Positions 15,994-25,028 of a stretch of 64,000 bases of DNA are shown here, piece by piece (position 1 is the first letter of the stretch; every line of letters begins with the position of its first letter). The position numbers were made by a program, and so were the translations under genes. A model generated the notes under the pieces. It was not told the origin of the DNA. It did no database searches and saw only the letters and a list, made by a program, of their open reading frames with translations. Origin of the DNA: Nitrososphaerota archaeon (lineage in GTDB: Archaea; Thermoproteota; Nitrososphaeria; Nitrososphaerales; Gagatemarchaeaceae). The stretch covers positions 62,001 to 126,000 of the forward strand of contig DAHVLJ010000010.1 of the NCBI GenBank assembly GCA_027320425.1. The letters are read 5' to 3'.

Positions 15994-18042
15994 CTAGCTG
16001 CCTAACCTGCGGATGAAACCTGGCTTGGATTCGTAGACCATCCCTTCCCTGAACATGGTCCTGATCATCTTCTCCGCGTCCTCGTCGGAGAACTTCGCCT
16101 TCACAAGCTCGTCTTTGAACGCCTTCCGCTCGACCGGCTTCTTCTCAGCTCCCTCCATCCCCTTGAGTATGTCCAGCGCAGAGCGGAGGTTCTTCGTCTC
16201 GCCCGCAGGCTTTCCTAGCTGGATGCCGAAGTCTGTCTTCTTGGTGGTCGCGTCGGTAAGGATGTCTTCGACCATCCTGTTCATCAGAGCGATGGCTGCC
16301 AGCGCATCCTCCTCCGTAACTTCGTCCCTGAGCAGTATCCTCGCTCTGGCAGTGGAGACCCTGATCAGCGCCTCCAGTGTCCTTGGAGTGGGAGGGATCG
16401 AGTCCTCCGCGTTGCTCGCCCTCCTCAGTTCAAGATAGAACTCCCTGATCCTCTCCATCGCCCCCTTCGTCAGGGTGGGAGAGACCCTCTTGGCAAAGGT
16501 CAGGTACTTCTTGAGCAGGGCGAACTCGATCGGCGGCGGGGTCGTGTACGACCGACGCGCATGGACCGCGAGGATGTGGCTGGCCAGTCGCTCGTCTTCC
16601 GCCGGGGACGGCTGGTCCCTGAACACGAATATGATGTCGAACCTGGTCAGAAGCGGGATCGGGAGCGTCCCGATGTTCTCGATGAGGTTCTGGAACGGGT
16701 TGTACCTCCCCAAGACGGGGTTGCATGCCGCGAGTATCGAAGTCCTGGCGTTGAGCGTGGCGTAGATCCCTCCTTTTGCGATGGTGACTGTCTGCTGTTC
16801 CATCATTTCGTGGAGGGCGGTCCTGTCTTCGGGCTTCATCTTCTCGAACTCGTCGATGGCCGCGATGCCGAGGTCGGCCAGCACCACCACGCCCGCTTCG
16901 AGCATCAGGACGTTCTTCTCCCGTATGACCGCCGCCGACAACCCCGCCGCCGTGGTCCCCCTCCCTGACGCGTAGAGTCCCCTGGGTGCGACCTGCGACG
17001 CGAACTTCAGCATCTCAGACTTACCAGTCCCGGGGTCGCCGACAAAGAGCACGTTGATGTCCCCTCTCAGCTTGGTCCCGTCGGGGAGCAAGGTGGCGCT
17101 CCCCCCGGCCAGGAGGAGCAGGATCGCCTCCTTCTCCGCCTGATGTCCGAGGATCACCGGCGCGATCGAGCTTACGAGCCGCTCGTACGCGTCAGGCGAA
17201 GCCGCGATCTTTCTGATCAGCTCTTCGTCTTCCTTGCTGAGGAGCACCTGGTCTGGCTCCTTCCCCTTGACCTCGACATGGTTGCAGTCGATCTGTGACC
17301 TGAACAGCCTCGTCCTTACCTGGCCCAGGGTGTAGTCTGGGACGGCTCTCACCACTCCGGTGAGTATCACCCTGTCGCCAGGCCTGGCCATGTTCACGAT
17401 GTCCCCTTCCACGTTAACGTCAAAGAACTGAGGGAGCTGGCCCGGCGGTAGCTCTTCAGGGAGCTCCTGGACCCTCACGACCTGGAAGTCGATGAACCTC
17501 GAGTGCCTTCTGTCAAGTTCGAAGTTCCGTATCTCCCCGCAGAGTTCGCACTTCGGCGGTCGCTTGAGCTGAAGGTCGTCCTGCTCCTCATAGGTGACGT
17601 GGCCGCTGGGGCAGACCCACGCCGCTTCCGTCATCATCGGCCTGAGCTCTGACGTCCTGACGACCATCCCAGAGATAGCGAGCATATGGTCGATGTACGA
17701 CGTGTCGACCCTCCTCAGGGGGACGAGGTCGGTCAGCCCGCGGAGCCTCACGGTGAGCTCGCGCTTCACCCTGTCCGCGTAGAGGGCGTTCTCGCTGCGC
17801 ATCGTCTCGAATGCAGCTATCTTGAACGAGGCCAGGGAGGAGTCGGGCTCGAGCAGGATCCTGTTGGCGAGGTCGTTGTTGTATCTCAAAAGATCGGCGA
17901 AGTCGACCACAAGGGACTTGCCCTCATTGGAGATGAGCTGTGATATCTTTCCCCTGTAGACGGGGTTCCCTGACCTGTCCGTCACCGACTTCAGGAAGTC
18001 CTCGAACTGTTCGGAAAGCTTGCCGCTGGTCAGTGTCGCCAA
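15994..18042 (-). CDS. mcm: MCM replicative helicase
   Basis: 682 residues. The N-terminal domain carries a zinc site (Cys144, His148, Cys165, Cys168), then the AAA+ core with Walker A GDPGTGKS at 335-342, Walker B and the IDEFEKM motif, the arginine-finger region LLTRFDIIF, and a C-terminal winged helix. It is the hexameric helicase that unwinds DNA at the fork with GINS and GAN. The start is a TTG immediately after the GINS stop (TAA then TTG, zero spacing), so translation is coupled. No intein is present, unlike Hel308 and RfcS. Confidence 0.95.
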   Translation of the reverse strand: MATLTSGKLSEQFEDFLKSVTDRSGNPVYRGKISQLISNEGKSLVVDFADLLRYNNDLANRILLEPDSSLASFKIAAFETMRSENALYADRVKRELTVRLRGLTDLVPLRRVDTSYIDHMLAISGMVVRTSELRPMMTEAAWVCPSGHVTYEEQDDLQLKRPPKCELCGEIRNFELDRRHSRFIDFQVVRVQELPEELPPGQLPQFFDVNVEGDIVNMARPGDRVILTGVVRAVPDYTLGQVRTRLFRSQIDCNHVEVKGKEPDQVLLSKEDEELIRKIAASPDAYERLVSSIAPVILGHQAEKEAILLLLAGGSATLLPDGTKLRGDINVLFVGDPGTGKSEMLKFASQVAPRGLYASGRGTTAAGLSAAVIREKNVLMLEAGVVVLADLGIAAIDEFEKMKPEDRTALHEMMEQQTVTIAKGGIYATLNARTSILAACNPVLGRYNPFQNLIENIGTLPIPLLTRFDIIFVFRDQPSPAEDERLASHILAVHARRSYTTPPPIEFALLKKYLTFAKRVSPTLTKGAMERIREFYLELRRASNAEDSIPPTPRTLEALIRVSTARARILLRDEVTEEDALAAIALMNRMVEDILTDATTKKTDFGIQLGKPAGETKNLRSALDILKGMEGAEKKPVERKAFKDELVKAKFSDEDAEKMIRTMFREGMVYESKPGFIRRLGS

Positions 18043-18606
18043 TTACTTCGCTCCCCCCAGGAGCGCTGCTTTCCACTCTTTCGAGAACGACTGTGATATG
18101 GCGAAGAACGAGTTCTCTTCCGGCGTCAGCTTGTCGGCGAGGGTCGACGCCGGCGCGGACGAGCCTGACAGTGAAAGGAGTTTGCTCAGGCGTATGCCTA
18201 CAAGGTCGTAGCATACTCCCCTCAGCCGCTCCATGTCTTCCCTTCTGACCTTCCCTTCTGTCACCCCAGTCGACAGAGCCCCGAGCCTCCGTCTCATCCG
18301 GACGTAGAAGTCAGGCGGGAGCCCAGAAAGCTGGAGGGGGCCCATCATCTTTTCCCTGCTAAGGGCGCTAAAGATCTCATTCTCGAACGGGGTCTCCGCG
18401 ACCTCGGCCATCCCCTGGGCAGCCAGCTCGTCTATGACCCATCTTGGCAGGTCTACAGTCTCTCCCTCTGAGAGCTTTTCGATATGGAAATCGCCGACGT
18501 CAAGGTTTTCGATTGAAGACCTCATCCTGGCCCTGGACGTCCCCAGAAGGTACTCCCTCTCCCTGCGTTCGAGCATCTGCCTTAGGGCGATTTGCTCTTC
18601 AGACAA
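18043..18606 (-). CDS. GINS complex subunit
   Basis: About 187 residues from the TTG at 18604-18606, chosen because a TATA box lies about 28 nt upstream; the open frame continues to 18825 but that part is basic and not GINS-like, and another TTG is at 18615. The sequence has the alpha-helical A domain (ALRQMLERREREYLL) then the beta B-domain region DFHIEKLSEGETVDLPRWVIDEL followed by more helices. GINS joins MCM and GAN at the fork. Which subunit type (Gins15/51 or 23) cannot be decided by eye. It heads the operon with MCM and Hel308. Confidence 0.78.
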   Translation of the reverse strand: MSEEQIALRQMLERREREYLLGTSRARMRSSIENLDVGDFHIEKLSEGETVDLPRWVIDELAAQGMAEVAETPFENEIFSALSREKMMGPLQLSGLPPDFYVRMRRRLGALSTGVTEGKVRREDMERLRGVCYDLVGIRLSKLLSLSGSSAPASTLADKLTPEENSFFAISQSFSKEWKAALLGGAK

Positions 18607-18630
18607 AGCAGACAAAGACGGCCTGTGGCG

Positions 18631-18638
18631 ATAATAAA
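18631..18638 (-). promoter_or_regulatory. TATA box of the GINS-MCM-Hel308 operon
   Basis: TTTATTAT on the minus strand lies about 28 nt before the TTG at 18606 and supports that start over the longer frame. Confidence 0.6.
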
Positions 18639-19220
18639 CATTGGGCGCTCTGCAGTCCATCCGCAGGTGCGTCGTAAGGCGTCCAATCCGGGATGGTCTC
18701 TGGCGTGTCCATGGACTCCTGAGGGTGCCATGTTCCCGAGGTTTCTTGGTCTGACGGATGTGAGGGGCCCGAACGAGCCGAACAAGGCAGTCTCCGACGA
18801 ACCGCAGAGGGCAGCCCTCAAACACGAGAGCGTCAGGCTGCCGACGACCGTCCCAATCGTGGGATGTTACTTTGCGCTCTTTGTCGAATCAGAGACCGGG
18901 AGAGCCTACAGGTTCCCCAGACGACGAACACCCCTGCCTGGCTCGTGACATCGGTTTCGCAGTCAGGGAGGCGGAGGAGTTCAGCCAGACGACTTTCCGG
19001 GCAGAGCTTCCCCGTGTGGAAGCGCTCGCCCGACCGGGCCCAGGCTGACGAGGGGCTGTCTTCCCTTCAGGGCGGGCCCCTGCACTGAAATGTCCTCTCG
19101 AGGGAGTGGCTGGCGAGTCAGGCGCGGACCATCTGAAGCGTCCTCGTCAGGAAATGGTTGCCCCTGGCCTCTTCGATGCACGCGGTTGCCCTCCAGGCTG
19201 CGTTTAGGCAGGCGCGCGGA
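18639..19220. other. Intergenic region with two weak overlapping plus-strand frames
   Basis: Between the GINS promoter and the permease promoter I see no certain gene. A plus-strand frame from the ATG at 18730 to about 18948 (72 codons) and a second frame from a TTG near 18890 to about 19047 (acidic, with ARDIGFAVREAEEFSQ) overlap each other; codon use in both is core-like but neither has a TATA box or recognisable family. They may be remnants of one frameshifted gene. Nothing structured is obvious. Confidence 0.3.
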
Positions 19221-19228
19221 TTTATATA
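19221..19228 (+). promoter_or_regulatory. TATA box of the amino acid permease gene
   Basis: TTTATATA, the best TATA match in the window, 34-41 nt before the GTG start at 19262, so a leader of roughly 10 nt is expected. Confidence 0.7.
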
Positions 19229-19261
19229 ACATAGAGGAGATAGGCGGGGAGAAGAAGCAGA

Positions 19262-20941
19262 GTGTCCGAAGCCACCGAACAATCCAGTGACCGGAAACTA
19301 AGACGAGCGCTGTCGACTACCGACCTTCTGATGCTGAGTTTAGGCGGGATCATAGGGTCTGGTTGGCTCTTCGCAGCGGCGGGCGCATCGATACTCGCGG
19401 GTCCCGCGGCAATATTGTCATGGATCATCGGAGGGCTGATTGTATTGACCATAGCGCTGGTGTACGCAGAACTGGGCGGGATGATTCCAAGGTCTGGTGC
19501 TATCGTAAGGTACGGGGCTTATTCCCATGGCAGTTTCGCAGGCTATGTGTTTGGATGGGCGTACTTCCTTTCGGCCGTTTCCGTACCACCCATCGAAGCC
19601 GAAGCGGTGATAACATACGCAGGGACGTACATCAACGGCCTGGTTTCCCCCAGCGGGGTACTGACGGGAGAAGGAATCATACTTGCGATGCTGTTGACCG
19701 CTATCTTCTTCGTCTTGAACTACGTTGGAATCAAGGTGATGGGGAAGGCGAACACCGGAATCACGTGGTGGAAACTGATAATCCCTGCGGCCACTGTGGT
19801 CGCACTGTTCATCGCGGGATTCAACGCGTCGAACTTCGCACTGTCGACCGGGTTCATTCCGTATGGATGGCCCGCTGTCTTCTCCTCGATTTCGCTGGCG
19901 GGGATAGTCTTCTCATACCTTGGCTTTAGGCAGGCTCTGGACTACGGAGGCGAGGCCAAGAACCCCCAGAGATCTGTGCCCATCGCGACGATACTCTCAG
20001 TTCTGATCGGCATGGCGCTTTACACGCTACTGCAGGTCGTGTTCATAGGCCACGTCACATGGCCCACAGGGGTCGCTCCGGGTGACTGGGCGTCTCTCTC
20101 AGGTCCGATAGTGACGGCTCCGTTCGCCACGGCCGCGTCTGCGGCCGGATTGGTCGCGCTTACATACATCCTATATGCTGACGCGTACATCTCACCCTCT
20201 GGTACCCTTAACGTCTACCTAGGGACGTCGCAGAGAACTCTCTACGGCCTTGCGACTCTGAAGACGCTGCCAAAGTCTCTGACGAAGATACACGAGAGGT
20301 TCAGGATACCTGTCCTTCCGCTCGTGATATCGACGCTCGTAGGGTTCATCTTCTTCGCGCCTTTCCCGAGTTGGTACAAACTCGTAGGGTTCATCTCCAG
20401 CTCGACGGTGTTCACCTATATCGTAGGCGGTTCCGCGTTGACGACGTTTAGGAAGCACGCGGCCGATCTCAAGAGGCCCTTCAGGCTTGCGGGCTCGAGC
20501 GTGATAGCGCCTATCTCCTTCATCGGGGCTTCACTCATAGTCTACTGGTCGGGTTGGCCCGTCGTGGGCTATGTGGCCGCGGCGATTTTCCTGGGTCTCT
20601 TGGTCTACGTCGTCTTGGCGGCAGCTAACAGGAAAGACACGGTCAACATCTTCACAGCACAGGCCCTAAAGGCCGGAGCTTGGGTTCCAGTCTACATCGT
20701 GGTGCTCGTCGTGCTATCCTACCTGGGCGAGGCTGACTACGGGGGAATCGGGGTCATCAACTTCCCCATAGACTTCGTTATCGTCATCATCATCGGCCTG
20801 GTCTTCTACGTCTGGTCCGTGAAGGCAGGCTACAGGACGGCGGAGATAGAGCAGATGGCAACCCTAGGGACTCAGTTCGTGGCGAGCGAAACCCCCGAAG
20901 GCTCTCCTGCGAGTCAGAAGAGCAGCGAAAAAACCGCCTGA
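19262..20941 (+). CDS. APC-family amino acid permease
   Basis: 559 residues with about 12-14 membrane segments. The first segment has SLGGIIGSGWLFA, the consensus substrate/Na-binding region of the amino acid-polyamine-organocation superfamily, followed by GAIVRYGAYSHG. It imports amino acids or related amines by ion symport or exchange; the substrate cannot be predicted. The hydrophilic C-terminal tail (about 40 residues, rich in Glu, Ser) is cytosolic. Start is the GTG at 19262. It stands alone, with its own strong promoter. Confidence 0.88.
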   Translation: MSEATEQSSDRKLRRALSTTDLLMLSLGGIIGSGWLFAAAGASILAGPAAILSWIIGGLIVLTIALVYAELGGMIPRSGAIVRYGAYSHGSFAGYVFGWAYFLSAVSVPPIEAEAVITYAGTYINGLVSPSGVLTGEGIILAMLLTAIFFVLNYVGIKVMGKANTGITWWKLIIPAATVVALFIAGFNASNFALSTGFIPYGWPAVFSSISLAGIVFSYLGFRQALDYGGEAKNPQRSVPIATILSVLIGMALYTLLQVVFIGHVTWPTGVAPGDWASLSGPIVTAPFATAASAAGLVALTYILYADAYISPSGTLNVYLGTSQRTLYGLATLKTLPKSLTKIHERFRIPVLPLVISTLVGFIFFAPFPSWYKLVGFISSSTVFTYIVGGSALTTFRKHAADLKRPFRLAGSSVIAPISFIGASLIVYWSGWPVVGYVAAAIFLGLLVYVVLAAANRKDTVNIFTAQALKAGAWVPVYIVVLVVLSYLGEADYGGIGVINFPIDFVIVIIIGLVFYVWSVKAGYRTAEIEQMATLGTQFVASETPEGSPASQKSSEKTA

Positions 20942-21125
20942 GGCGCACAGGAAATCCTCAGGGACGCCGGGCGTGCTATAGTCAGGGCAAGTTTAGGACG
21001 CCTCGCTGACCTCACAGCGACAGGTCCACACACCCCCGGGGGCGCGCTTCCGTTTTGCGTGGAACGAATAAATACGGAGAAACAAACTAGTTTAGGCAGA
21101 GACCCAATCCTGGTGCCTTGACATC

Positions 21126-23432
21126 TTGCCAATAGAAGACCTGATGTGGGTCGAGAAATACAGGCCGGCACGGCTCGACGACGTAGCAGGACAGGAGTCC
21201 ATCAGAAAGAGGCTCGAGGCCCTACTGCAAAAGAAGGAGCAACTCCCTCACCTCCTCTTCGCGGGACCGCCTGGGTCGGGAAAGACGACCACCGCGCTAC
21301 TGGTTGCTAAAGAGATCCTTGGGGATCAGTGGCGGGATTACACCCTGGTTCTGAACGCCTCGGATGAGAGAGGCATCGACGTGGTAAGGGAGAGGATTAA
21401 GACCTTCGCAAGGTACGCCGACAAGAGAGAGGGGGTCCCCTTCAGGCTGGTCATCCTGGACGAGTCTGACGAGATGTGTCTCAACCCAGACACGAAGATA
21501 CTCGTCGGGACGCTCGACGACCTCCGAGAGGCATCTCTTCGTGAGCTGTTGGAGAGTAAAGGCAGGAAGAGGTTCAGGCTTCCTTCTTTCGGAGAGAAAG
21601 GGCTCAGGCTTGAGGACGACTGGGGAAGAATAGTGCCTTCTGGGCGCGCAGAACTCTACAAAGTAACCTTCGACGACGGAAGGACCGTGGAAGCGTCATC
21701 TGAGCACCCTTTCTTCCAAGTCCAGGGCAGGGTGGTCAAGACCATAAGAACAAAGGAGTTGTCCAAAGGCTCCACGGTGGCAGAATTTTCCGATAGGATT
21801 TTGAGATGCTATGGATGCTCGACGCCATTCTACAGGGCAAACCCATGGGAGGGCTACGAGCACCACTTCTGTTCCACGAGTTGCAGAAACGAATATTTCG
21901 GAACGCTTTCAACTCAAAGGCCCCCCGAGGAGAGAACCCGAATCCGCGCGCTGGCGGCAAGGGGCATGAAAGAAAAGGGGGTCTACGAGTCTCCGGACTA
22001 TCGCCGAAAAAGGTCTGAAACCGCACACAGGCTCATCCGAGAAGGCAGGATACCAGACCCTCGTACCTGGAAGAAGTTCGCGAAGGGTCAAGGCGCATGG
22101 ATGGGCAAGAAGCTCCCGCTCGAGCACAGGAAGTCCATCTCGGACGGTGACAGGAGATACTTCGCAGAGCATCCAGAGGTCAAGGAAGAAATCTCTCGAC
22201 ATGTCAGGACCGCCCTGCTTGACCCAACAGGCCCGTATCAGCGGCTGGTTCGGTCAGGATTCTTCAAGGAAGCCAGTAAGCGTGCAAGCGCTGCATCACT
22301 GGCATCTTGGAGCAAGAAGGGCTTCAGGAGCAAGACTGAGGAAAAGATGGCGGCTCTGCTAGATTCGTGGGGACTCGAATACGCCCGGGAACGGGTTATC
22401 CTGCCGGCCCCTAGTGGGGAGAAGTACCCGCTCGCCGTCGACTTCATGGTAGGCAATGTTGCAATCTTCGTTAACGGTTGTTGGTGGCACGTCTGCAATA
22501 GATGCGGGGTTGAACCCAGATATGAAAAGCAGAAGCGAAACATGGTCAAAGACGAGAGGCATTACAGGGAACTCGAGCGGCTCGGTTACCGCGTCGTCGT
22601 GGTTTGGGAGCACGAGTTGAATGATCCGTTAATCGTGTCGAAAGACGTCGTCCCAAGAATCTTCCACATGGTGGGAGTCTCGGGAGGGCATCCTCCGAAG
22701 GTCAGACATGCGAGGGTAGCGTCGATCGAGAAGATAGGGATGTCCGACGTGCTTAACGTAAACGTAGACGGGAACAGGAACTTCATTTTGGCAAATGGCG
22801 TACTCACCCATAACACCAGTGACGGCCAGACGGCCCTTCGAAGGATAATGGAGGAGAACTCCAAGCACACGAGGTTCATCCTGGTCTGCAACTACTCTTC
22901 CGGGATCATCGAGCCGCTCCAGAGCAGGTGCGCCATATTCAGGTTCCAGAGGCTGGACGAGGCGTCGGTAACCCAGCACCTGGAGGAGATCGCCAAGAAG
23001 GAGAAGCTCAAGCATTCGGGGGACGCCGTGTTCGGGGAGATCTACGACGCTACCCAGGGGGACCTTAGGCAGGCGATCAACCTCCTCCAGGCGGCATCGG
23101 CCACGGGGGAGGTCACGATAGATGCGGTGAAGTCGGTCTCGGGAGCGGCGGCGAAAGCGAGGGTCTTCGAAATAGTCAAAGCGGCGCTGGAAGGGGACTT
23201 CGAGGCCGCAAGGACGAAGATGATCGAGCTGACGAGGGTCTACGGCATCCCTGAGAGGGACTTTCTCAAGTACGCTAACGAGTCGCTGGGGTCGCTGAAG
23301 GTCCCTGACATGGCGAAGGCGATCTCCATCCTCGCCGAATACGACTTCCGCCTTGTCCAGGGCGCGCAACCTGAGCTCCAGCTGACGGCGATGCTCGCCC
23401 AGCTTTCCTCTCTCAAAGGCGGCAGGGACTAG
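21126..23432 (+). CDS. rfcS: Replication factor C small subunit with an intein
   Basis: 768 residues as translated; 322 after removal of a 446-residue intein, the normal length for RfcS. WVEKYRPARLDD opening, Walker A GPPGSGKT at 47-54, Walker B LVILDESDEM at 108-117 where the intein inserts, then TSDGQTALRRIMEE (564 on) and the SRC motif (LQSRCAIF) with arginine finger. It forms the RFC complex with RfcL and loads PCNA. The start is a TTG at 21126 or the ATG at 21144. HisS follows after 2 bp, so they form an operon. Confidence 0.95.
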   Translation: MPIEDLMWVEKYRPARLDDVAGQESIRKRLEALLQKKEQLPHLLFAGPPGSGKTTTALLVAKEILGDQWRDYTLVLNASDERGIDVVRERIKTFARYADKREGVPFRLVILDESDEMCLNPDTKILVGTLDDLREASLRELLESKGRKRFRLPSFGEKGLRLEDDWGRIVPSGRAELYKVTFDDGRTVEASSEHPFFQVQGRVVKTIRTKELSKGSTVAEFSDRILRCYGCSTPFYRANPWEGYEHHFCSTSCRNEYFGTLSTQRPPEERTRIRALAARGMKEKGVYESPDYRRKRSETAHRLIREGRIPDPRTWKKFAKGQGAWMGKKLPLEHRKSISDGDRRYFAEHPEVKEEISRHVRTALLDPTGPYQRLVRSGFFKEASKRASAASLASWSKKGFRSKTEEKMAALLDSWGLEYARERVILPAPSGEKYPLAVDFMVGNVAIFVNGCWWHVCNRCGVEPRYEKQKRNMVKDERHYRELERLGYRVVVVWEHELNDPLIVSKDVVPRIFHMVGVSGGHPPKVRHARVASIEKIGMSDVLNVNVDGNRNFILANGVLTHNTSDGQTALRRIMEENSKHTRFILVCNYSSGIIEPLQSRCAIFRFQRLDEASVTQHLEEIAKKEKLKHSGDAVFGEIYDATQGDLRQAINLLQAASATGEVTIDAVKSVSGAAAKARVFEIVKAALEGDFEAARTKMIELTRVYGIPERDFLKYANESLGSLKVPDMAKAISILAEYDFRLVQGAQPELQLTAMLAQLSSLKGGRD
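21477..22814 (+). mobile_element. Intein in RfcS with Vsr-like endonuclease, NUMOD3 and zinc-finger segments
   Basis: Precursor residues 118-563 (446). Splicing ends: Cys118 (CLNPDTKILVG), block B SSEHPFF at 191-197, and VDGNRNFILANGVLTHN ending at Asn563, next host residue Thr564. Between them there is no LAGLIDADG. Instead: a CxxC...CxxxC zinc site (Cys228, 231, 249, 253), a NUMOD3-like repeat (GKKLPLEHRKSISDGD, 327-342), and a domain like very-short-patch repair (Vsr) endonucleases: Glu about 405-406, AVDFMV with Asp439, FVNGCWWH with His455, KDERH, then VVVWEHEL (491-498). Confidence 0.9.
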
Positions 23433-23434
23433 CG

Positions 23435-24706
23435 ATGGAGCTCAACGTCCCGAGGGGCATAGACGACGTCGACCCGGAGAGGTTCGAGGCGCAGGCGAGA
23501 GTCAGGGCGGCTTTCGAGTCTGTCGCGCGGGCGTACAACTTCCAGCTCATGGAGCCCGCGTCCCTCGAGCACCTCAGCATCCTAAGGGCGAAGAGCGGGA
23601 CAGCCGTCGACCAGGAGATCTACTCCTTCAAGGACAAAGGGGGGCGCGACATCGGACTCCGCTTCGACATGACGGTGGGGATCACCCGCTACGTCTGCTC
23701 CCGAAAGGACCTCAGGCTCCCTGCTAAGTTGGCAGCTTCCGGGGGGATCTGGAGGTACGACGAACCTCAGTACGGCAGGTATCGCTGGTCCAACCAGTGG
23801 GACCTGGAGGTCTTCGGGCCTCCGTCGGTCGAAGCAGACGCCGAAGTCATCGACGCGGGCGCCGCAATCCTCAGGCGGCTCGGCCTGACAGAGACGGTCA
23901 TCAAGGTAGGGGACAGGAGGGTGGTAGAGGAGTTCATCCGGAAGCAACTGAACATCAGCGAGGACGCGCGGGTCGTGGAGCTGATGAGGGCCCTGGATAA
24001 GGTCGAGAAGAAGTCTCCTTCCGAGCTCAAGGAGGAGTATGTCGCGAAGGGGTTCGACGAGCGCCAGGTCGACAGGCTGTTGGAGTTCGGGAAGCTGAGA
24101 GGCACGCCTGACGCGGTCCTCGGGAGGCTCTCCGAGCTGTCCCTCTCGACCATGAAGGAGCTGGGCACGCTTGGCGACCTCCTTGATTCGAGGAACCTCA
24201 AGAACGTAGAGTACAACATGAGCATAGTCAGAGGGATTGACTACTACACGGGCATAGTCTTCGAGGCGGCCGACGTCCGCAACCCGAGGCTCGGGTCGCT
24301 CTTCGGAGGGGGGAGGTACGACGCCCTGCCCAAGATGTTCGGGCGCCCGGACCTCTCCGCCACCGGAGCCGCAGGGGGGATAGAGCGCACGGCGATGTCC
24401 CTAGCCCGGGGGACGTCCGCACCTAGGAAGCTCGTTTACGTCGCCATCCCTGGGGAGTCCACCCTGGGTGCCGCCCTGAAGGCCGCGAGCGCGTTGAGGG
24501 AGCAAGGGATATCGGCGGATGTGCCGCTGGTGCTGAAGCCTCTGTCGAAGCAGATGGAAGACGCGAGCAAGATGGGCGCCAGCTGGGTAATGATAGTGGG
24601 GGAACGGGAGCTGAAGTCGAAGGCTGTGACCCTTCGGGACATGAACTCCCGCAAAGAGGAACTGCTGTCCCTTGAGGACGCCATCGGGCGAATCGAGAAA
24701 GCGTGA
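23435..24706 (+). CDS. hisS: Histidyl-tRNA synthetase
   Basis: 423 residues, normal for HisRS. Class II core: motif 2 region LRFDMTVGITRYV, the histidine-binding stretch VRGIDYYTGIVFEA (HisA-type motif), GGGRYDAL, then GAAGGIERT as motif 3, and a C-terminal anticodon-binding domain from about 330. It charges tRNA-His in the cytosol. It begins 2 bp after the RfcS stop with an ATG, implying co-transcription with the clamp loader. Confidence 0.95.
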   Translation: MELNVPRGIDDVDPERFEAQARVRAAFESVARAYNFQLMEPASLEHLSILRAKSGTAVDQEIYSFKDKGGRDIGLRFDMTVGITRYVCSRKDLRLPAKLAASGGIWRYDEPQYGRYRWSNQWDLEVFGPPSVEADAEVIDAGAAILRRLGLTETVIKVGDRRVVEEFIRKQLNISEDARVVELMRALDKVEKKSPSELKEEYVAKGFDERQVDRLLEFGKLRGTPDAVLGRLSELSLSTMKELGTLGDLLDSRNLKNVEYNMSIVRGIDYYTGIVFEAADVRNPRLGSLFGGGRYDALPKMFGRPDLSATGAAGGIERTAMSLARGTSAPRKLVYVAIPGESTLGAALKAASALREQGISADVPLVLKPLSKQMEDASKMGASWVMIVGERELKSKAVTLRDMNSRKEELLSLEDAIGRIEKA

Positions 24707-24758
24707 CGACAGACAGGCACAACGTTTAATCGAAGGGACTCCGTCGTGCGCGCACGGC

Positions 24759-24989
24759 ATGGAAAGAGCGATAGTGCTTGTGAACCTGAGCCCCGGCACC
24801 GAGGAACAGAGCGTATCCGCTCTGAGGGGGATGGCAGGCATAAAGTCCGTCTACCAGCTTTACGGCCTCTATGACCTCCTGATCATGGTCGAGGGGGCGG
24901 ACGACCAGGCCGTGAAATCGATCATCGCAGACAACCTGCGGTCGAAGCCCGGCGTCGTGTCTACGATAACGATGAAGATACTATCTTAG
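24759..24989 (+). CDS. Stand-alone RAM (Lrp/AsnC ligand-binding) domain protein
   Basis: 76 residues from the ATG at 24759, chosen because a TATA box (GTTTAATC, 24724-24731) lies about 32 nt upstream; the frame is open back into hisS but that part is not conserved in style. MERAIVLVNLSPGTE then GIKSVYQLYGLYDLLIMVEG is the beta-alpha-beta-beta-alpha-beta RAM fold that senses amino acids in Lrp regulators. There is no HTH, so it may act as a co-regulator or sensor subunit joining Lrp oligomers. Confidence 0.82.
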   Translation: MERAIVLVNLSPGTEEQSVSALRGMAGIKSVYQLYGLYDLLIMVEGADDQAVKSIIADNLRSKPGVVSTITMKILS

Positions 24990-25028
24990 GAGTCAACGTT
25001 TTAACCCCAGAAAGCGGGGACGCCGCTG

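Noticed and set aside
18607-18825. N-terminal extension of the GINS gene to 18825
   Set aside because: Basic non-GINS sequence, and the TATA box at 18631-18638 falls inside it.
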